Of a DNA stretch of 64,000 nucleotides, positions 26,949-35,673 are shown in pieces. The notes under the pieces are model-generated. The model was not told the DNA's origin, did not search any database, and saw nothing but the letters and a program-made list of their open reading frames with translations. The stretch's first letter is position 1. Each line of letters opens with the position of its first letter. Both the position numbers and the translations under genes were made by a program. The stretch spans positions 868,001-932,000 of the forward strand of contig CAWKLQ010000008.1 of assembly GCA_963850525.1 (NCBI GenBank). The letters run 5' to 3'. The DNA is from JAEMQF01 sp963850525 (GTDB lineage Bacteria; Pseudomonadota; Gammaproteobacteria; Burkholderiales; Burkholderiaceae_C).

Positions 26949-28211
26949 CTACTGGTTCGCCGCATCCGGAAAATACTGCCATACGCTCGTCCCTACGAAG
27001 TACCCATTCCCACCCAAGATCACTACGGAGCCATTGAACTCTGCGAGTGAGGTCGCGTGCGCTATGCCCATTGGCGAAGGGTTTGACAGTGGTTTGAAGC
27101 GAACACAATCGGAGGCGAAGAAGACCTCATTCGTCAAATTTTGCTGAGTACCGACCGAGCCGTTGGATACGTAGCATCCATCACCAGTTGCGAGCACCGC
27201 GAAGTGCGTGCGAGGAGGAAATCCCAATGTGCTTGCTTCCTGCCGCCACTCGATTCCGTCGCTTGAGGACCAGATGTCACTACGCTCCTCTTGCGTTTCA
27301 GCATATCGCGCGCCGGGCGGAACCGACTTGACCCCCCCTCCAATCAGGTAGATGCGGCCTCTGAAGCGTGCGCCTCCATGGATCAAGCCTCGACCGGGCC
27401 AGGGAGCGTGCATCAGCAGCTGCGACCAGCTCTCTCCATTCGTGCTGGCCCACACGTCGTTCAACCCCTCGCGGCCACCTTGACCGGCATACAACACTAG
27501 CGACTCACCTGAGCTGATCACGTTGGGCGTATAGCGCTGAAACGGCACCTTTTCTGCACGTTGGGTCCAGTTCACTCCGTCGGGCGATGACCATACGTCC
27601 TGGTTCCAATCCCCCCCGACGACATAGAGGAGATCCTGTTGAACCACCCACCCAGCGCCGTGCCGCCCGGGCCAGGGCGCATGATCCAGCAACTTGGTCC
27701 ATTGACGGACGTCACGCGTAAACCAAACATCGTTCAGGGTGTTCGAGTCGCTGTTCCACCCTCCGAGCAAGTAGAGCCCTCCGTCTTTGGCAAGCAGACC
27801 CGCTCCGTCGCGCCAGACCCAACTGTCCGTGTTGGGAAACGACCTCCAACTACCGCGCTTGTGGATCGATACGGTGCGGAAGGCTCCCGGTTCAAAGTCG
27901 ACTGGAACTTCGTCGCCGAAGGCTGCAAATGGCAATTCGACCGTCGTAATCTTCAGGTCAGTTCCCCATCGAAGCCTTACCAAGCTGCCCTCGGCTGGGA
28001 CGCAGTCTCGCGGCGCCAGCACATAAAGTACATGTCCGTTATCCCTAAAACTCGTGTCCGTGCAGGAAGCGGGGGTGGCATCGGGTTCCGCCTTGCTGGC
28101 AAAGGTTGTTGGGCTGGGCGAGTGGATTTCGACCGACATCACCCGAGCGGGCGGTTCACCTCCACCGCACGACGCGAGGAGATGCAGATGTGCGACAAAC
28201 CCAATCCACAT
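26949..28211 (-). CDS. Kelch-like repeat lipoprotein
   Basis: The protein has 420 residues, starting at the ATG that gives MWIGFVAHLHLLASCGGG, a short signal peptide with lipobox LASC. An N-terminal domain of about 115 residues is followed by repeated beta-propeller blades of the form DGGLYLLGGWNS, LNDVWFTRDVRQWT, LLYVVGGDWNQDVWSS, NDVWASTNGESWS and IYLIGGG, with the GG and W positions of Kelch motifs. It probably sits on a membrane face and binds glycan or protein. It lies antisense to both flanking genes, and its segment is visibly less G+C-rich than the window, suggesting separate acquisition. Function unknown. Confidence 0.75.
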   Translation of the reverse strand: MWIGFVAHLHLLASCGGGEPPARVMSVEIHSPSPTTFASKAEPDATPASCTDTSFRDNGHVLYVLAPRDCVPAEGSLVRLRWGTDLKITTVELPFAAFGDEVPVDFEPGAFRTVSIHKRGSWRSFPNTDSWVWRDGAGLLAKDGGLYLLGGWNSDSNTLNDVWFTRDVRQWTKLLDHAPWPGRHGAGWVVQQDLLYVVGGDWNQDVWSSPDGVNWTQRAEKVPFQRYTPNVISSGESLVLYAGQGGREGLNDVWASTNGESWSQLLMHAPWPGRGLIHGGARFRGRIYLIGGGVKSVPPGARYAETQEERSDIWSSSDGIEWRQEASTLGFPPRTHFAVLATGDGCYVSNGSVGTQQNLTNEVFFASDCVRFKPLSNPSPMGIAHATSLAEFNGSVVILGGNGYFVGTSVWQYFPDAANQ

Positions 28212-28602
28212 CAAGAGTTTTCGGGGTGGTGTCCCGGTTCGCGCCCTGGTGGCCTTACCAGATCGAGGACGATTCGCTCGAGGTTGGCAACCCAATCTTC
28301 TTGCATCGGCATTGGACCGAGTGACTGGGCGCGCGCACGTGTTCCGCGACGACGAACTCGAGCAGGGTGTGTGGATTGATCGATGCATCGAGCGTGCGTT
28401 GAATGGGCGGGCATCGCACTTTGGGTGTTGCAACGGCCATCGACTCGCTCGAAAAGCAGCGACCATTGACCGCTGTTTCTCACTGAAGGGTGTTCTCGTG
28501 ACAAATCGCCTAAGGCGGATGCCGCGTACAAACGCGAGTCCAACGAACGCACCGCCTTGATATGCTCAGACGCACCCGGCTCCGCAGCAAATCTCCCACC
28601 CT
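28212..28602. other. Intergenic region between divergent genes
   Basis: About 390 bases separate the start of the lipoprotein gene from the start of the WecA-like gene. The minus-strand frame stays open back to 28466, but the extra N-terminal sequence is low-complexity arginine/serine-rich and precedes a clean signal peptide, so I do not count it as coding. Both genes must have their promoters here. I see no convincing -35/-10 pair, repeat or RNA structure. Confidence 0.5.
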
Positions 28603-29694
28603 ATGAGCGCCCTGATCCTGAGTTTCCTTACATCGCTCGTGGTCACCCTCCTCGTCGTGCGGTCAGCGTCCTCTCACGAACGCCTCTCAGCTGACTTCGA
28701 CATCACCGGCCCGCAGAAATTCCACAGCCGCCCGGTACCGCGCATCGGTGGCGTCGGCATGTTCGCCGCGGTGCTGGCCAGCGGGTGCTACCTGCAGTGG
28801 AACTCCCTCGAGTCCGCACCCGTGCTGTGGCTGCTTGTCGCTGCCGGCATGCCGGCTTTCGTGGCGGGCCTGGCGGAAGACCTGACCAAGACCATGTCGC
28901 CGCGCCGGCGTTTGTTCGCCACGGCGCTGTCGGCGACCTTGGCGATTTGGTTGCTCGATGGCGTGATCCGGCGCACCGATATTCCCGGGGTGGACACGCT
29001 CATCGCCGTCGCGCCGCTCGCGGTGGCGCTGACCATCTTCGTCGTCACCGGGGTCGCCAACTCGGTCAACATCATCGACGGGTTCAATGGCCTGGCCTCG
29101 ATGTGCGTGCTGATCATGCTGCTCGCGCTGGCCTACGTGGCGGATCAGGCAGGCGACGTCGTGATGCAAACGATTGCGTTTGCGGTGGTCGGCGCCGTGC
29201 TGGGCTTCTTCGTCTGGAATTTTCCGGTGGGGCTGATCTTCATGGGCGACGGCGGCGCCTATTTTCTCGGCTTCCTTCTGGCCGAGGTGAGCATCCTGCT
29301 GCTTAACCGCAACGCCGGCGTGTCGCCGATGTTTCCGCTGCTTCTGTGCGCCTACCCGATCTTCGAGACCATCTTCACGATGTACCGGCGCAAGGTCGTG
29401 CGGGGGACTGCATTGGGCGTGCCCGACGGAATCCATTTGCACACGCTGATCCACCGGCGTCTGATCCGTTGGAACAACGGGCAGACACCCGAGCGCCGGC
29501 AGACGGCACGCAACTCGATGACGTCGCCCTACCTCTGGGTGCTGTGCCTGAGTTCCGTCATGCCAGCGGTACTGTGGTGGAACAGCACGCCAATCCTGGG
29601 GGCGTTCCTGCTGCTGTTCATGGCCGGCTACACGCTGCTCTACTGGAGCATCGTTCGGTTCAGGACGCCCAAGTGGCTGTTCTTCCGGCGATAG
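28603..29694 (+). CDS. WecA/MraY-type polyprenyl-phosphate sugar-1-phosphate transferase
   Basis: The protein has 363 residues with about ten transmembrane segments. Signatures in order: FHSRPVPRIGG, AEDLTKTMSPRRR (acidic pair), VNIIDGFNGLA (nucleotide-sugar/metal motif), FMGDGGAYFLGF, and HLHTLIHRRL near the cytoplasmic C-terminal loop, all conserved in WecA/WbpL-like enzymes. It would start a lipid-linked glycan by moving an N-acetylhexosamine-1-phosphate to undecaprenyl phosphate. A second, unrelated initiating transferase lies at 32242-32838, so two glycans may be started from this locus. Confidence 0.9.
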   Translation: MSALILSFLTSLVVTLLVVRSASSHERLSADFDITGPQKFHSRPVPRIGGVGMFAAVLASGCYLQWNSLESAPVLWLLVAAGMPAFVAGLAEDLTKTMSPRRRLFATALSATLAIWLLDGVIRRTDIPGVDTLIAVAPLAVALTIFVVTGVANSVNIIDGFNGLASMCVLIMLLALAYVADQAGDVVMQTIAFAVVGAVLGFFVWNFPVGLIFMGDGGAYFLGFLLAEVSILLLNRNAGVSPMFPLLLCAYPIFETIFTMYRRKVVRGTALGVPDGIHLHTLIHRRLIRWNNGQTPERRQTARNSMTSPYLWVLCLSSVMPAVLWWNSTPILGAFLLLFMAGYTLLYWSIVRFRTPKWLFFRR

Positions 29695-29761
29695 ACATCC
29701 GGCGCGCGGGTGCACTCGGCAGACAATGACCTTGGCGGCTGGCGGCCGGGAGGGATCTGCG

Positions 29762-30337
29762 ATGGGAAATATTACGTTCAAGCCCACGATGTCGGCACAG
29801 GATTTTCTGGAATGGGACCGAACCCAGACGACTCGCCACGAATTCGTCGACGGCGAAGTATTTGCCACGGCGGGTGCCGAGGACTGGCATGTGACGGTGA
29901 CATTGAACGTCGCGATGGCATTGCGCCAGCACCTTGCGGGCACGCCCTGCCGCACCTACGTGGTTGACACCAAAGTTCACGTGGTGGCCGCCAACAGCTA
30001 CTTCTATCCGGACGTGCTGGTCACATGCGACGCCGCCGACCACACGAACCGGTTGATCAAGTCGAACCCCAAACTGCTGGTCGAAGTGCTGTCGCCCAGC
30101 GCGGCGGCGTACGACCGCGGCGAAAAGTTCGCACGCTACCGGCTGATCGACGCACTCCAGGAGTACGCGGTCGTGGACATCGACAGCCGCCGCACCGACA
30201 TCTATCGCAAAGGTGCGGATGGCCTGTGGGTGCTGCACCCGTTCGAGGCGGGTGCGGCCATTCACCTGGCCAGCGTGGCGCTCGATATCGGTGCCGAGCA
30301 GATGTTCGCTGAGGTCGACCCGCCGGCAGCGGCCTGA
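29762..30337 (+). CDS. Uma2 family (DUF820) endonuclease-like protein
   Basis: The protein has 191 residues, starting at the ATG preceded by GGGAGGG (29749-29755) rather than an upstream ATG. MSAQDFLEWD, TTRHEFVDGEVF, YFYPDVLVTCD and KLLVEVLSPSAAAYDRGEKFARYR are the ordered motifs of Uma2 proteins, which share the PD-(D/E)xK nuclease core (Asp in YPDVLV, Glu-x in VEVLS). Its cellular role is generally unknown. It stands alone between glycan operons, convergent with the dehydratase gene (nine bases apart), and has no obvious functional tie to them. Confidence 0.85.
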   Translation: MGNITFKPTMSAQDFLEWDRTQTTRHEFVDGEVFATAGAEDWHVTVTLNVAMALRQHLAGTPCRTYVVDTKVHVVAANSYFYPDVLVTCDAADHTNRLIKSNPKLLVEVLSPSAAAYDRGEKFARYRLIDALQEYAVVDIDSRRTDIYRKGADGLWVLHPFEAGAAIHLASVALDIGAEQMFAEVDPPAAA

Positions 30338-30346
30338 TTTCAGCCC

Positions 30347-32227
30347 CTATTGCGGCCTGTACTCAGCGACGAGAGCCTGCAGCCTGCGCCGCACGTCGGC
30401 GACGTCAGCGCTGCGTGGCGAATCTTTCAACCACGCCAGCAGCTCGGCCAGCCATGTGCCGTCGGCTTGCTCTTGCAATCGCGCAATGCGCAGTCGGGGA
30501 TGCGGCGAGGCAAGGGTCTCATCGGCATCGGCCAGCAATTCCTCGAAGAGTTTTTCGCCCGGCCGCAAGCCGCTGTAGACGATGCCGATTTCGTCTTCGC
30601 GGTGGCCTGACAAACGAATCAAATCGCGCGCCAACTGCACGATTCGCACCGGCTCGCCCATGTCGAGAACATACACCTGCCCGCTTTGCGCCAGCGCCGC
30701 GGCCTGCAGCACGAGGCGCACGGCCTCGGGAATCGTCATGAAGTAGCGCGTGATGTCGGGGTGGGTCACGGTGATCGGCCCGCCCTTGGCGATCTGCTCC
30801 TTGAACTTGGGGATCACGCTGCCGCTGGAACCCAGCACGTTGCCGAAGCGCACCGCGCAGAATTGCGTTGCATGCCCCTGCGTGGCCAGTTGCGACAGCA
30901 CCATTTCGGCGGCGCGTTTGCTGGCACCCATCACATTCGTCGGGTTCACCGCCTTGTCCGTGGAAATGAGCACGACGCGCTGCGCGCCCGCCTCGGCGGC
31001 GCTGCTCGCCACGTGCCAGGTCCCCAGCGTGTTGTTCTGCAGCGCAGCCCACGCGTTGTGCTCTTCCATCAATGGCACGTGCTTGAACGCCGCAGCGTGG
31101 AAGACGACGTGCGGGCGCTGCTGGGCGAAGGTATCGCGCACATGGGCGAGGTTTTTCACGTCGCCGATCAATGCGACTCGAGGCAACTTCGGGTGCAGTT
31201 CCGCGAGTTGTTCGTCGATCTGGTACAGCGCAAATTCGCTCAGTTCGTACAGCACGAGCCGCGCCGGCCCGTAGCGCGCGACCTGGCGGCACAGCTCCGA
31301 ACCGATCGAGCCGCCGGCACCGGTGATGAGCACCGTCTTGCCACCGATCATCTCTGCGATTCCCGCCTCGTCCAGGCGCACGGGCTCGCGGCCGAGCAGG
31401 TCTTCGGGCTCGATGTGGCGCACGCGTTCGATGCGCGCGCTGCCATCGAGCAGCTCGCTCATCGACGGCACGGTCAGCACCGGCAGCCCGGTCGCCGCGG
31501 CTTTTTCGATGGCGCTGCGGCGCTGCGCGGCGGTGGCGCCGGGAATGGCGACGATGATCTGCGTGGCGCCGGCGTGGATGTCCTCACGTGCCACGTCGGC
31601 GAAAGTGCCGAGCACCGGCACGCCGCCGATGCGAGCGCCGCGCTTGGCAGGGTCGTCGTCGAGCAGACCGAGCACGATCCAGCCCTGTTGGTGGATCGTC
31701 GCGAGCAGCCGCTCCGCGGCTTCGCCCGCGCCCATGACGATGGCGCGGCGCACTTCGGCGTCGCTGCCGGTGATGATCGACCTTGCGTGCTCGTAGAGCA
31801 TGCGATAGGCCACGCGCACCAGGCACAGGCCGATCAAGACGATGAAGGGGTGCAGCGCGAGAACGGCGCGCGGCACCTTGGTCAATTGCGCCATCAACAC
31901 GACCCCGCCGCACAGGGCGCCGGCAGCGGCGCAAGCCAGCGTCAGGCGCTTCACGTCGCCGAAGCCGGAGAAGCGCCACATGCCGCGCGGAATTCGCAGC
32001 GCGGCAAACACGGCGAGGTAGGCTGCGACCACGCCGAGCATCACCCACACGTCATAGGCGGGTCTGGCGCTGATCCAGCGCTCGAAGCCCAGACGAAACA
32101 GATAGGTCGCGTTCCAGCAGATGGCCACCACCATGCCGTCGATCGCCAAGGAGATCGGCTGCCGGTGCGGGCGCACGCGCGCCAGGGCGCGGTCCAGGCG
32201 GTGCCACACAGTCGGATAGGGGTTCAT
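30347..32227 (-). CDS. Membrane-bound nucleotide-sugar 4,6-dehydratase (WbpM/PglF/CapD family)
   Basis: The protein has 626 residues. Four N-terminal transmembrane segments and a CoA-binding-like domain (VMGAGEAAERLL) precede the catalytic SDR domain with TVLITGAGGSIGSELCRQV as NAD loop, VLISTDKAVNP and VMGASKRAAEM, where methionine takes the usual tyrosine place as in long-form UDP-GlcNAc 4,6-dehydratases. It forms UDP-4-keto-6-deoxy-GlcNAc. With the aminotransferase and initiating transferase just upstream it matches the PglF-PglE-PglC arrangement for making and committing a diamino-trideoxy sugar; a matching acetyltransferase is not certain. Confidence 0.93.
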   Translation of the reverse strand: MNPYPTVWHRLDRALARVRPHRQPISLAIDGMVVAICWNATYLFRLGFERWISARPAYDVWVMLGVVAAYLAVFAALRIPRGMWRFSGFGDVKRLTLACAAAGALCGGVVLMAQLTKVPRAVLALHPFIVLIGLCLVRVAYRMLYEHARSIITGSDAEVRRAIVMGAGEAAERLLATIHQQGWIVLGLLDDDPAKRGARIGGVPVLGTFADVAREDIHAGATQIIVAIPGATAAQRRSAIEKAAATGLPVLTVPSMSELLDGSARIERVRHIEPEDLLGREPVRLDEAGIAEMIGGKTVLITGAGGSIGSELCRQVARYGPARLVLYELSEFALYQIDEQLAELHPKLPRVALIGDVKNLAHVRDTFAQQRPHVVFHAAAFKHVPLMEEHNAWAALQNNTLGTWHVASSAAEAGAQRVVLISTDKAVNPTNVMGASKRAAEMVLSQLATQGHATQFCAVRFGNVLGSSGSVIPKFKEQIAKGGPITVTHPDITRYFMTIPEAVRLVLQAAALAQSGQVYVLDMGEPVRIVQLARDLIRLSGHREDEIGIVYSGLRPGEKLFEELLADADETLASPHPRLRIARLQEQADGTWLAELLAWLKDSPRSADVADVRRRLQALVAEYRPQ

Positions 32228-32241
32228 GGGCAGTCGATCGC

Positions 32242-32838
32242 TCAGCGTCGAAGCAATACCTTGAGCGTTGCGCCGAGCACGCGAAGGTCGGTGGCCATCG
32301 ACATCGTGTCGACGTAGTTCTCGGCATGGCGCAGCTTGGCGGGCATGATCACGTCGACGTACTCGCGCTCGGCGTCGGGCGCGTGCTGCAGCAATGCGGC
32401 TTCGTTGCGATAGGCGATCGACGCCGGGTCGGTGATGCCGGGGCGCACGGAGAGCACTTTGGCGCGCAGCTGCGGCGGGTAAAGCGCCACGTATCGCGGC
32501 ACTTCGGGCCGCGGCCCCACCAGGCTCATCGTGCCGCGCAGCACGTCGATCAATTGCGGCAGTTCGTCAAGTTTGCTGCGGCGCAGCCACGCGCCCACGC
32601 GCGTGATGCGCGGGTCGCCGGTTGCGGCGAGGCGAAAGGCATCCTCGCCCTGCACTTCCCGCATCGTGCGGAACTTGAAGATTCGAAAGATCCTGCCGTG
32701 CCGGCCCACTCGCTCCTGGCGGAAGAAAATCGGGCCCGGCGAGTCGAGCTTGACGCAAAGCGCCAGCAACAGCAGCCAAGGCGCCAGCAGCAACAGGCCG
32801 ACAGCCGAGGCTGCAATGTCCAGCGCTCTTTTCAGCAT
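32242..32838 (-). CDS. Initiating sugar transferase (monotopic phosphoglycosyl transferase, PglC/WcaJ superfamily)
   Basis: The protein has 198 residues, the short form of the family. A single N-terminal hydrophobic re-entrant helix (AASAVGLLLLAPWLLLLA) is followed by LDSPGPIFFRQERVG, FKFRTM, and LDELPQLIDVLRGTMSLVGPRPE, which contains the catalytic acidic residues. It transfers a sugar-1-phosphate to undecaprenyl phosphate. The gene lies between the DegT aminotransferase and the dehydratase with short gaps, so one transcript is likely. The neighbours suggest a QuiNAc4NAc-like substrate, by inference. Confidence 0.92.
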   Translation of the reverse strand: MLKRALDIAASAVGLLLLAPWLLLLALCVKLDSPGPIFFRQERVGRHGRIFRIFKFRTMREVQGEDAFRLAATGDPRITRVGAWLRRSKLDELPQLIDVLRGTMSLVGPRPEVPRYVALYPPQLRAKVLSVRPGITDPASIAYRNEAALLQHAPDAEREYVDVIMPAKLRHAENYVDTMSMATDLRVLGATLKVLLRR

Positions 32839-32849
32839 GCGCCGCCACC

Positions 32850-34010
32850 TCAGCCCAGCAGCGCTGCGCGCGCGGCCGCGCCGATGCGCTCGACGTCAAC
32901 CTCGTTCATGCGCGGATAGATCGGCAAGCTCACGCAACGCTCGAAAGCACGCTGGCTGTGGGGGAATCGCGCGGCGCTCAGCGCATAGCGCTCGCGCCAG
33001 TACGGGTGAAGGTGCAGCGGAATGTAGTGCACGCTGCAACCGATGCCTGCTTTGAAGAGCCGTTCGATGAAGGCGTCACGGGAAATTCGCGCCGCATCGG
33101 TCAGGCGCACCACGTACAGATGCCACGAATGCGTGTCCCCCGCCACGGGCTCGGGGGGCAGCTGCAGCGGCAAGCCGCCCAGCGCGTGCCGGTATCCCGC
33201 CGCAACCCGGGCGCGCTGTTCCTGGAAAGTGCGCGCGCGTTTGAGTTGGTGAATTCCGAGTGCCGCGGCAATATCGGTCAGGTTGTACTTGAACCCCGGC
33301 GCAACAATCTCGTAATACCAGCTCGGCACGGTGGAGGTGAAGCGGCCGAACGCGTCGCGGCTCATGCCGTGCAGGCGCATCGTCTTCATGCGCCGCGCGA
33401 GGTCTTCGCTGCGTGTCACGACCATGCCACCTTCTCCGGTGGTGATTGTCTTGTTCGCGTAAAAACTGAACACCGTGACGTCGCTCGCCAGGGTGCCGAC
33501 GAGCTGCCCGCCGCACGTGGCGGGCAATGCGTGCGCGGCGTCTTCAACGACTTTGAGTCCACGGCGTTTGGTCAATGCGAGCAGGCGCTGCATGTCTGCC
33601 GCGAGGCCACCGTAGTGCACCGGGATCACGGCACGCGTTCGCGGCGTGATCGCGGCTTCGACAGCGTCAATATCGATGCACAGCGTTTGCGGGTCAATGT
33701 CGACGAGAACGACATCGGCACCGAGATAGCGCACCACCTCGGCGGTGGCGGTGAAGGTGTGCGTGGTCGTGATGACTTCGTCGCCCGGGCCTATGCCCAG
33801 CGCTTCCAGCGCAAGGTGCAGCCCCGCCGTCGCCGAGTTCACGGCCAGGCAGTGCAGACCCGGATCGCCCAGGAACGCGGCAAAGTCGTCCTCGAAACGC
33901 TTCGCCTTCGGGCCCGTCGTCAGCCAGCCTGAGCGCAGCGTGTCGACCACTTCGGCGATTTCCTCTTCGCCGATATCGGGCAGCGCAAAGGGGAGAAAGG
34001 GTGGGTTCAT
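32850..34010 (-). CDS. DegT/DnrJ/EryC1 family PLP aminotransferase
   Basis: The protein has 386 residues from the ATG at 34010 ([21 protein letters not shown]); the longer open frame upstream is not family sequence. [16 protein letters not shown] (cofactor pocket), [15 protein letters not shown] (PLP-contacting Asp) and [16 protein letters not shown] with the PLP-lysine are visible, as is [10 protein letters not shown]. It probably aminates the 4-keto sugar made by the dehydratase two genes on (PglE role). The TA pair immediately upstream separates it from the rest of the operon. Confidence 0.9.
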   Translation of the reverse strand: MNPPFLPFALPDIGEEEIAEVVDTLRSGWLTTGPKAKRFEDDFAAFLGDPGLHCLAVNSATAGLHLALEALGIGPGDEVITTTHTFTATAEVVRYLGADVVLVDIDPQTLCIDIDAVEAAITPRTRAVIPVHYGGLAADMQRLLALTKRRGLKVVEDAAHALPATCGGQLVGTLASDVTVFSFYANKTITTGEGGMVVTRSEDLARRMKTMRLHGMSRDAFGRFTSTVPSWYYEIVAPGFKYNLTDIAAALGIHQLKRARTFQEQRARVAAGYRHALGGLPLQLPPEPVAGDTHSWHLYVVRLTDAARISRDAFIERLFKAGIGCSVHYIPLHLHPYWRERYALSAARFPHSQRAFERCVSLPIYPRMNEVDVERIGAAARAALLG

Positions 34011-34077
34011 GGTGCTTGGGATGGTTCTGGGCGGCACGGTCCGCCGCGCGGCGCGTGCGTCCTCTCGGCAGGGACCG

Positions 34078-34509
34078 TCATTCGATGACCACAAGGTGCT
34101 TCTTCTGCGCACCAACGACTGCGTCGCTCGAAATGCCGCGATCGAACGTCACCAGGCGGCCTCCCTGTTCGTGGGCAAGAGCAAGCAGATAGACATCGGT
34201 GATCTGGCGCGAGTTGAGCACACGCTCCCAGCGCAGCCTGTCCTTGTCGAGCAGGCTCAATGAATCCGGCCAGAACTGATGACTCCGATCTGCCGTGGCG
34301 GCACTCAGGCGCTGCGCCACCAGGGCCGCGGGTTGCGGGTTGGGATAGGCGGGCATCGACAGGATGCGCAGACAACCGTTTTGCGTCAACGGGCACGAGG
34401 CCCAACCGGCGCGGGAGTGGCTCGCGAGCCAATCGGTCGCTGCGCGGTGGTGCAAGTGCCCGGCGTCGAGCAACGCCACCAGCACATTCACATCGAGGAG
34501 AGCACGCAT
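34078..34509 (-). CDS. PIN-domain toxin (VapC-like RNase)
   Basis: The protein has 143 residues. It begins [15 protein letters not shown], the first PIN acidic residue, and has WPDSLSLLD, a [14 protein letters not shown] segment with the second Asp, and LVTFDRG with the third. These metal-binding acids are typical of VapC-type RNases. It follows an antitoxin-like gene by 21 bases in the same direction. The pair breaks the glycan operon between the methyltransferase and the aminotransferase, so it was probably inserted later. Confidence 0.82.
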   Translation of the reverse strand: MRALLDVNVLVALLDAGHLHHRAATDWLASHSRAGWASCPLTQNGCLRILSMPAYPNPQPAALVAQRLSAATADRSHQFWPDSLSLLDKDRLRWERVLNSRQITDVYLLALAHEQGGRLVTFDRGISSDAVVGAQKKHLVVIE

Positions 34510-34530
34510 TCTTGCGGCCGCGCGGGGAGC

Positions 34531-34782
34531 TCAGAGACCTTCGGCGTCGCGCAGCGCGTTCACCTGCTCATTCGTCACGACGACTCCGGCACGTGCCGGG
34601 AACGGCTGGAACCCGGCCACCGGCGCACGCCGCGAGCGGCTGGCGCTTTTCGGCGATGCGGCGCCGGTCAATGAGCTGCGGATCAGGCGTGAGACAACTT
34701 TGCCCGCAGTGCTGCGCTCGCGCCGCGCGAGCTCCTTGGCCGCGGCCAACAAATCGTCGTCGATGTCCAGCGTGGTGCGCAT
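34531..34782 (-). CDS. Antitoxin, ribbon-helix-helix type, partner of the PIN toxin
   Basis: The protein has 83 residues. The N-terminus MRTTLDIDDDLLAAAKELARRE is a standard MetJ/Arc-type ribbon-helix-helix opening used by VapB antitoxins to bind their own promoter, and the C-terminal half (ending VVVTNEQVNALRDAEGL) would wrap the toxin. Order antitoxin then toxin is the usual one for this class. The operator should lie in the roughly 190 bases upstream, where repeat sequences are found, but I do not see a clear palindrome for it. Confidence 0.75.
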   Translation of the reverse strand: MRTTLDIDDDLLAAAKELARRERSTAGKVVSRLIRSSLTGAASPKSASRSRRAPVAGFQPFPARAGVVVTNEQVNALRDAEGL

Positions 34783-34880
34783 GTTCGGTCCTCGAATCGC
34801 CAGTCACCTGATGCCGTGATGCGTTGATGCGTCGATTGTAGCGTGGGCGCCGCACCGTTGAGAAACCAAACCCGGCAGGA

Positions 34881-34960
34881 GTGTCCTCCCGGCGAACGCC
34901 GGGATGACAACTGCTCGACGCGGGCAGCTTTTGATTTCTCCGCGAACGCCGGGCATCGAC
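34881..34960. repeat. REP-like palindromic repeat and a degenerate partner
   Basis: The stretch 34881-34908 (ending CGGCGAACGCCGGGATGAC) matches the palindromic repeats at 44336-44399 and 56051-56077. A degenerate copy with CGCGAACGCCGGGCATCGAC lies at 34941-34960. The C/G arms can form a short hairpin. It sits between the antitoxin gene and the end of the methyltransferase gene, and marks the border of the inserted toxin/antitoxin pair. Confidence 0.7.
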
Positions 34961-34977
34961 AGGGCCTGGGGGCGCTC

Positions 34978-35673
34978 TCAGGATTTGCGGATCCAGCACA
35001 GCAGATGAGTGCGCAACGCGGGCAGCAGATTGAACAAGGTATAGAGCGCCGGATGCAGCGCCGCGACGCGCCGGGCAATGGGCGGCGCGAGCGTCACGCG
35101 GCGCGCCTCGATGACGCCCAGCGGGAACAGCTCGCGAATGCGCGCGAGCGGCACGCCGCGCACATCGGAGTTGTATGGGTTGTCGTACGTGAAGTCGTAC
35201 CAGAGCACCGCGCCGCCACTGCGCAGCCAGCGCCACATGCACGTGGCCAGGCGCTGCTGGAAGGCGGGGTCGAGCAGCGACGAGAAGACGGTGGAGACGT
35301 AGACGATGTCTTGCGAAGCCGGCGGCAACTCAAGGGCGAGCGCATCGCCTGCGTGCACAACGGTCGCCGCGGGCAAGACGTGGCGCGCAACGGCCGCGCG
35401 CTCGTCGATCAACTCGACACCCGTGAGGTGCTCGGGCAGGAAGCCCAGGCGAAGCAGCTCGAGCAAGTTGCCGCCGCTGCCGCAGCCGACCTCGACCAGG
35501 CGCAGCGCAGCAAGGTCCGCGTGGCCGGCGCGGGCGAACAAACGAAGCATCGCGCGCTGGCGCTCCTGCACCATCTGCCAGACCTCGGGGCGCAGCATGC
35601 TGTAGCGCGGGTCGGCGGCCAGGCGCCGCGCGTAAGCCTGCTTGACGGCATCGGTTTCGGTGGGTTCGTTCAT
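34978..35673 (-). CDS. Class I SAM-dependent methyltransferase
   Basis: The protein has 231 residues from the ATG that overlaps the stop of the upstream glycosyltransferase (MNEPTETDAVKQAYARR). LVEVGCGSGGNLLELL is the SAM loop, VELIDERA gives the acidic ribose contact, and VYVSTVFSSLLDP with LRSGGAVLWYDFTYDNPYN completes the fold. In polysaccharide operons such proteins methylate a terminal sugar or a side group. No specific acceptor is visible. The 3' end borders the REP-like repeat. Confidence 0.8.
   Translation of the reverse strand: MNEPTETDAVKQAYARRLAADPRYSMLRPEVWQMVQERQRAMLRLFARAGHADLAALRLVEVGCGSGGNLLELLRLGFLPEHLTGVELIDERAAVARHVLPAATVVHAGDALALELPPASQDIVYVSTVFSSLLDPAFQQRLATCMWRWLRSGGAVLWYDFTYDNPYNSDVRGVPLARIRELFPLGVIEARRVTLAPPIARRVAALHPALYTLFNLLPALRTHLLCWIRKS

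Noticed and set aside
28212..28466. N-terminal extension of the Kelch-like lipoprotein
   Set aside because: The extra 85 residues are Arg/Ser-rich without a fold signature, and they would bury a clean lipoprotein signal peptide that begins at the ATG at 28211.
30686..32317. Long plus-strand frame antisense to the dehydratase gene
   Set aside because: The sequence is low-complexity His/Arg/Ala-rich and mirrors the conserved WbpM/CapD gene, so it is a shadow frame. Similar shadows at 9155-10462, 39888-41036 and 41063-42502 were dismissed for the same reason.
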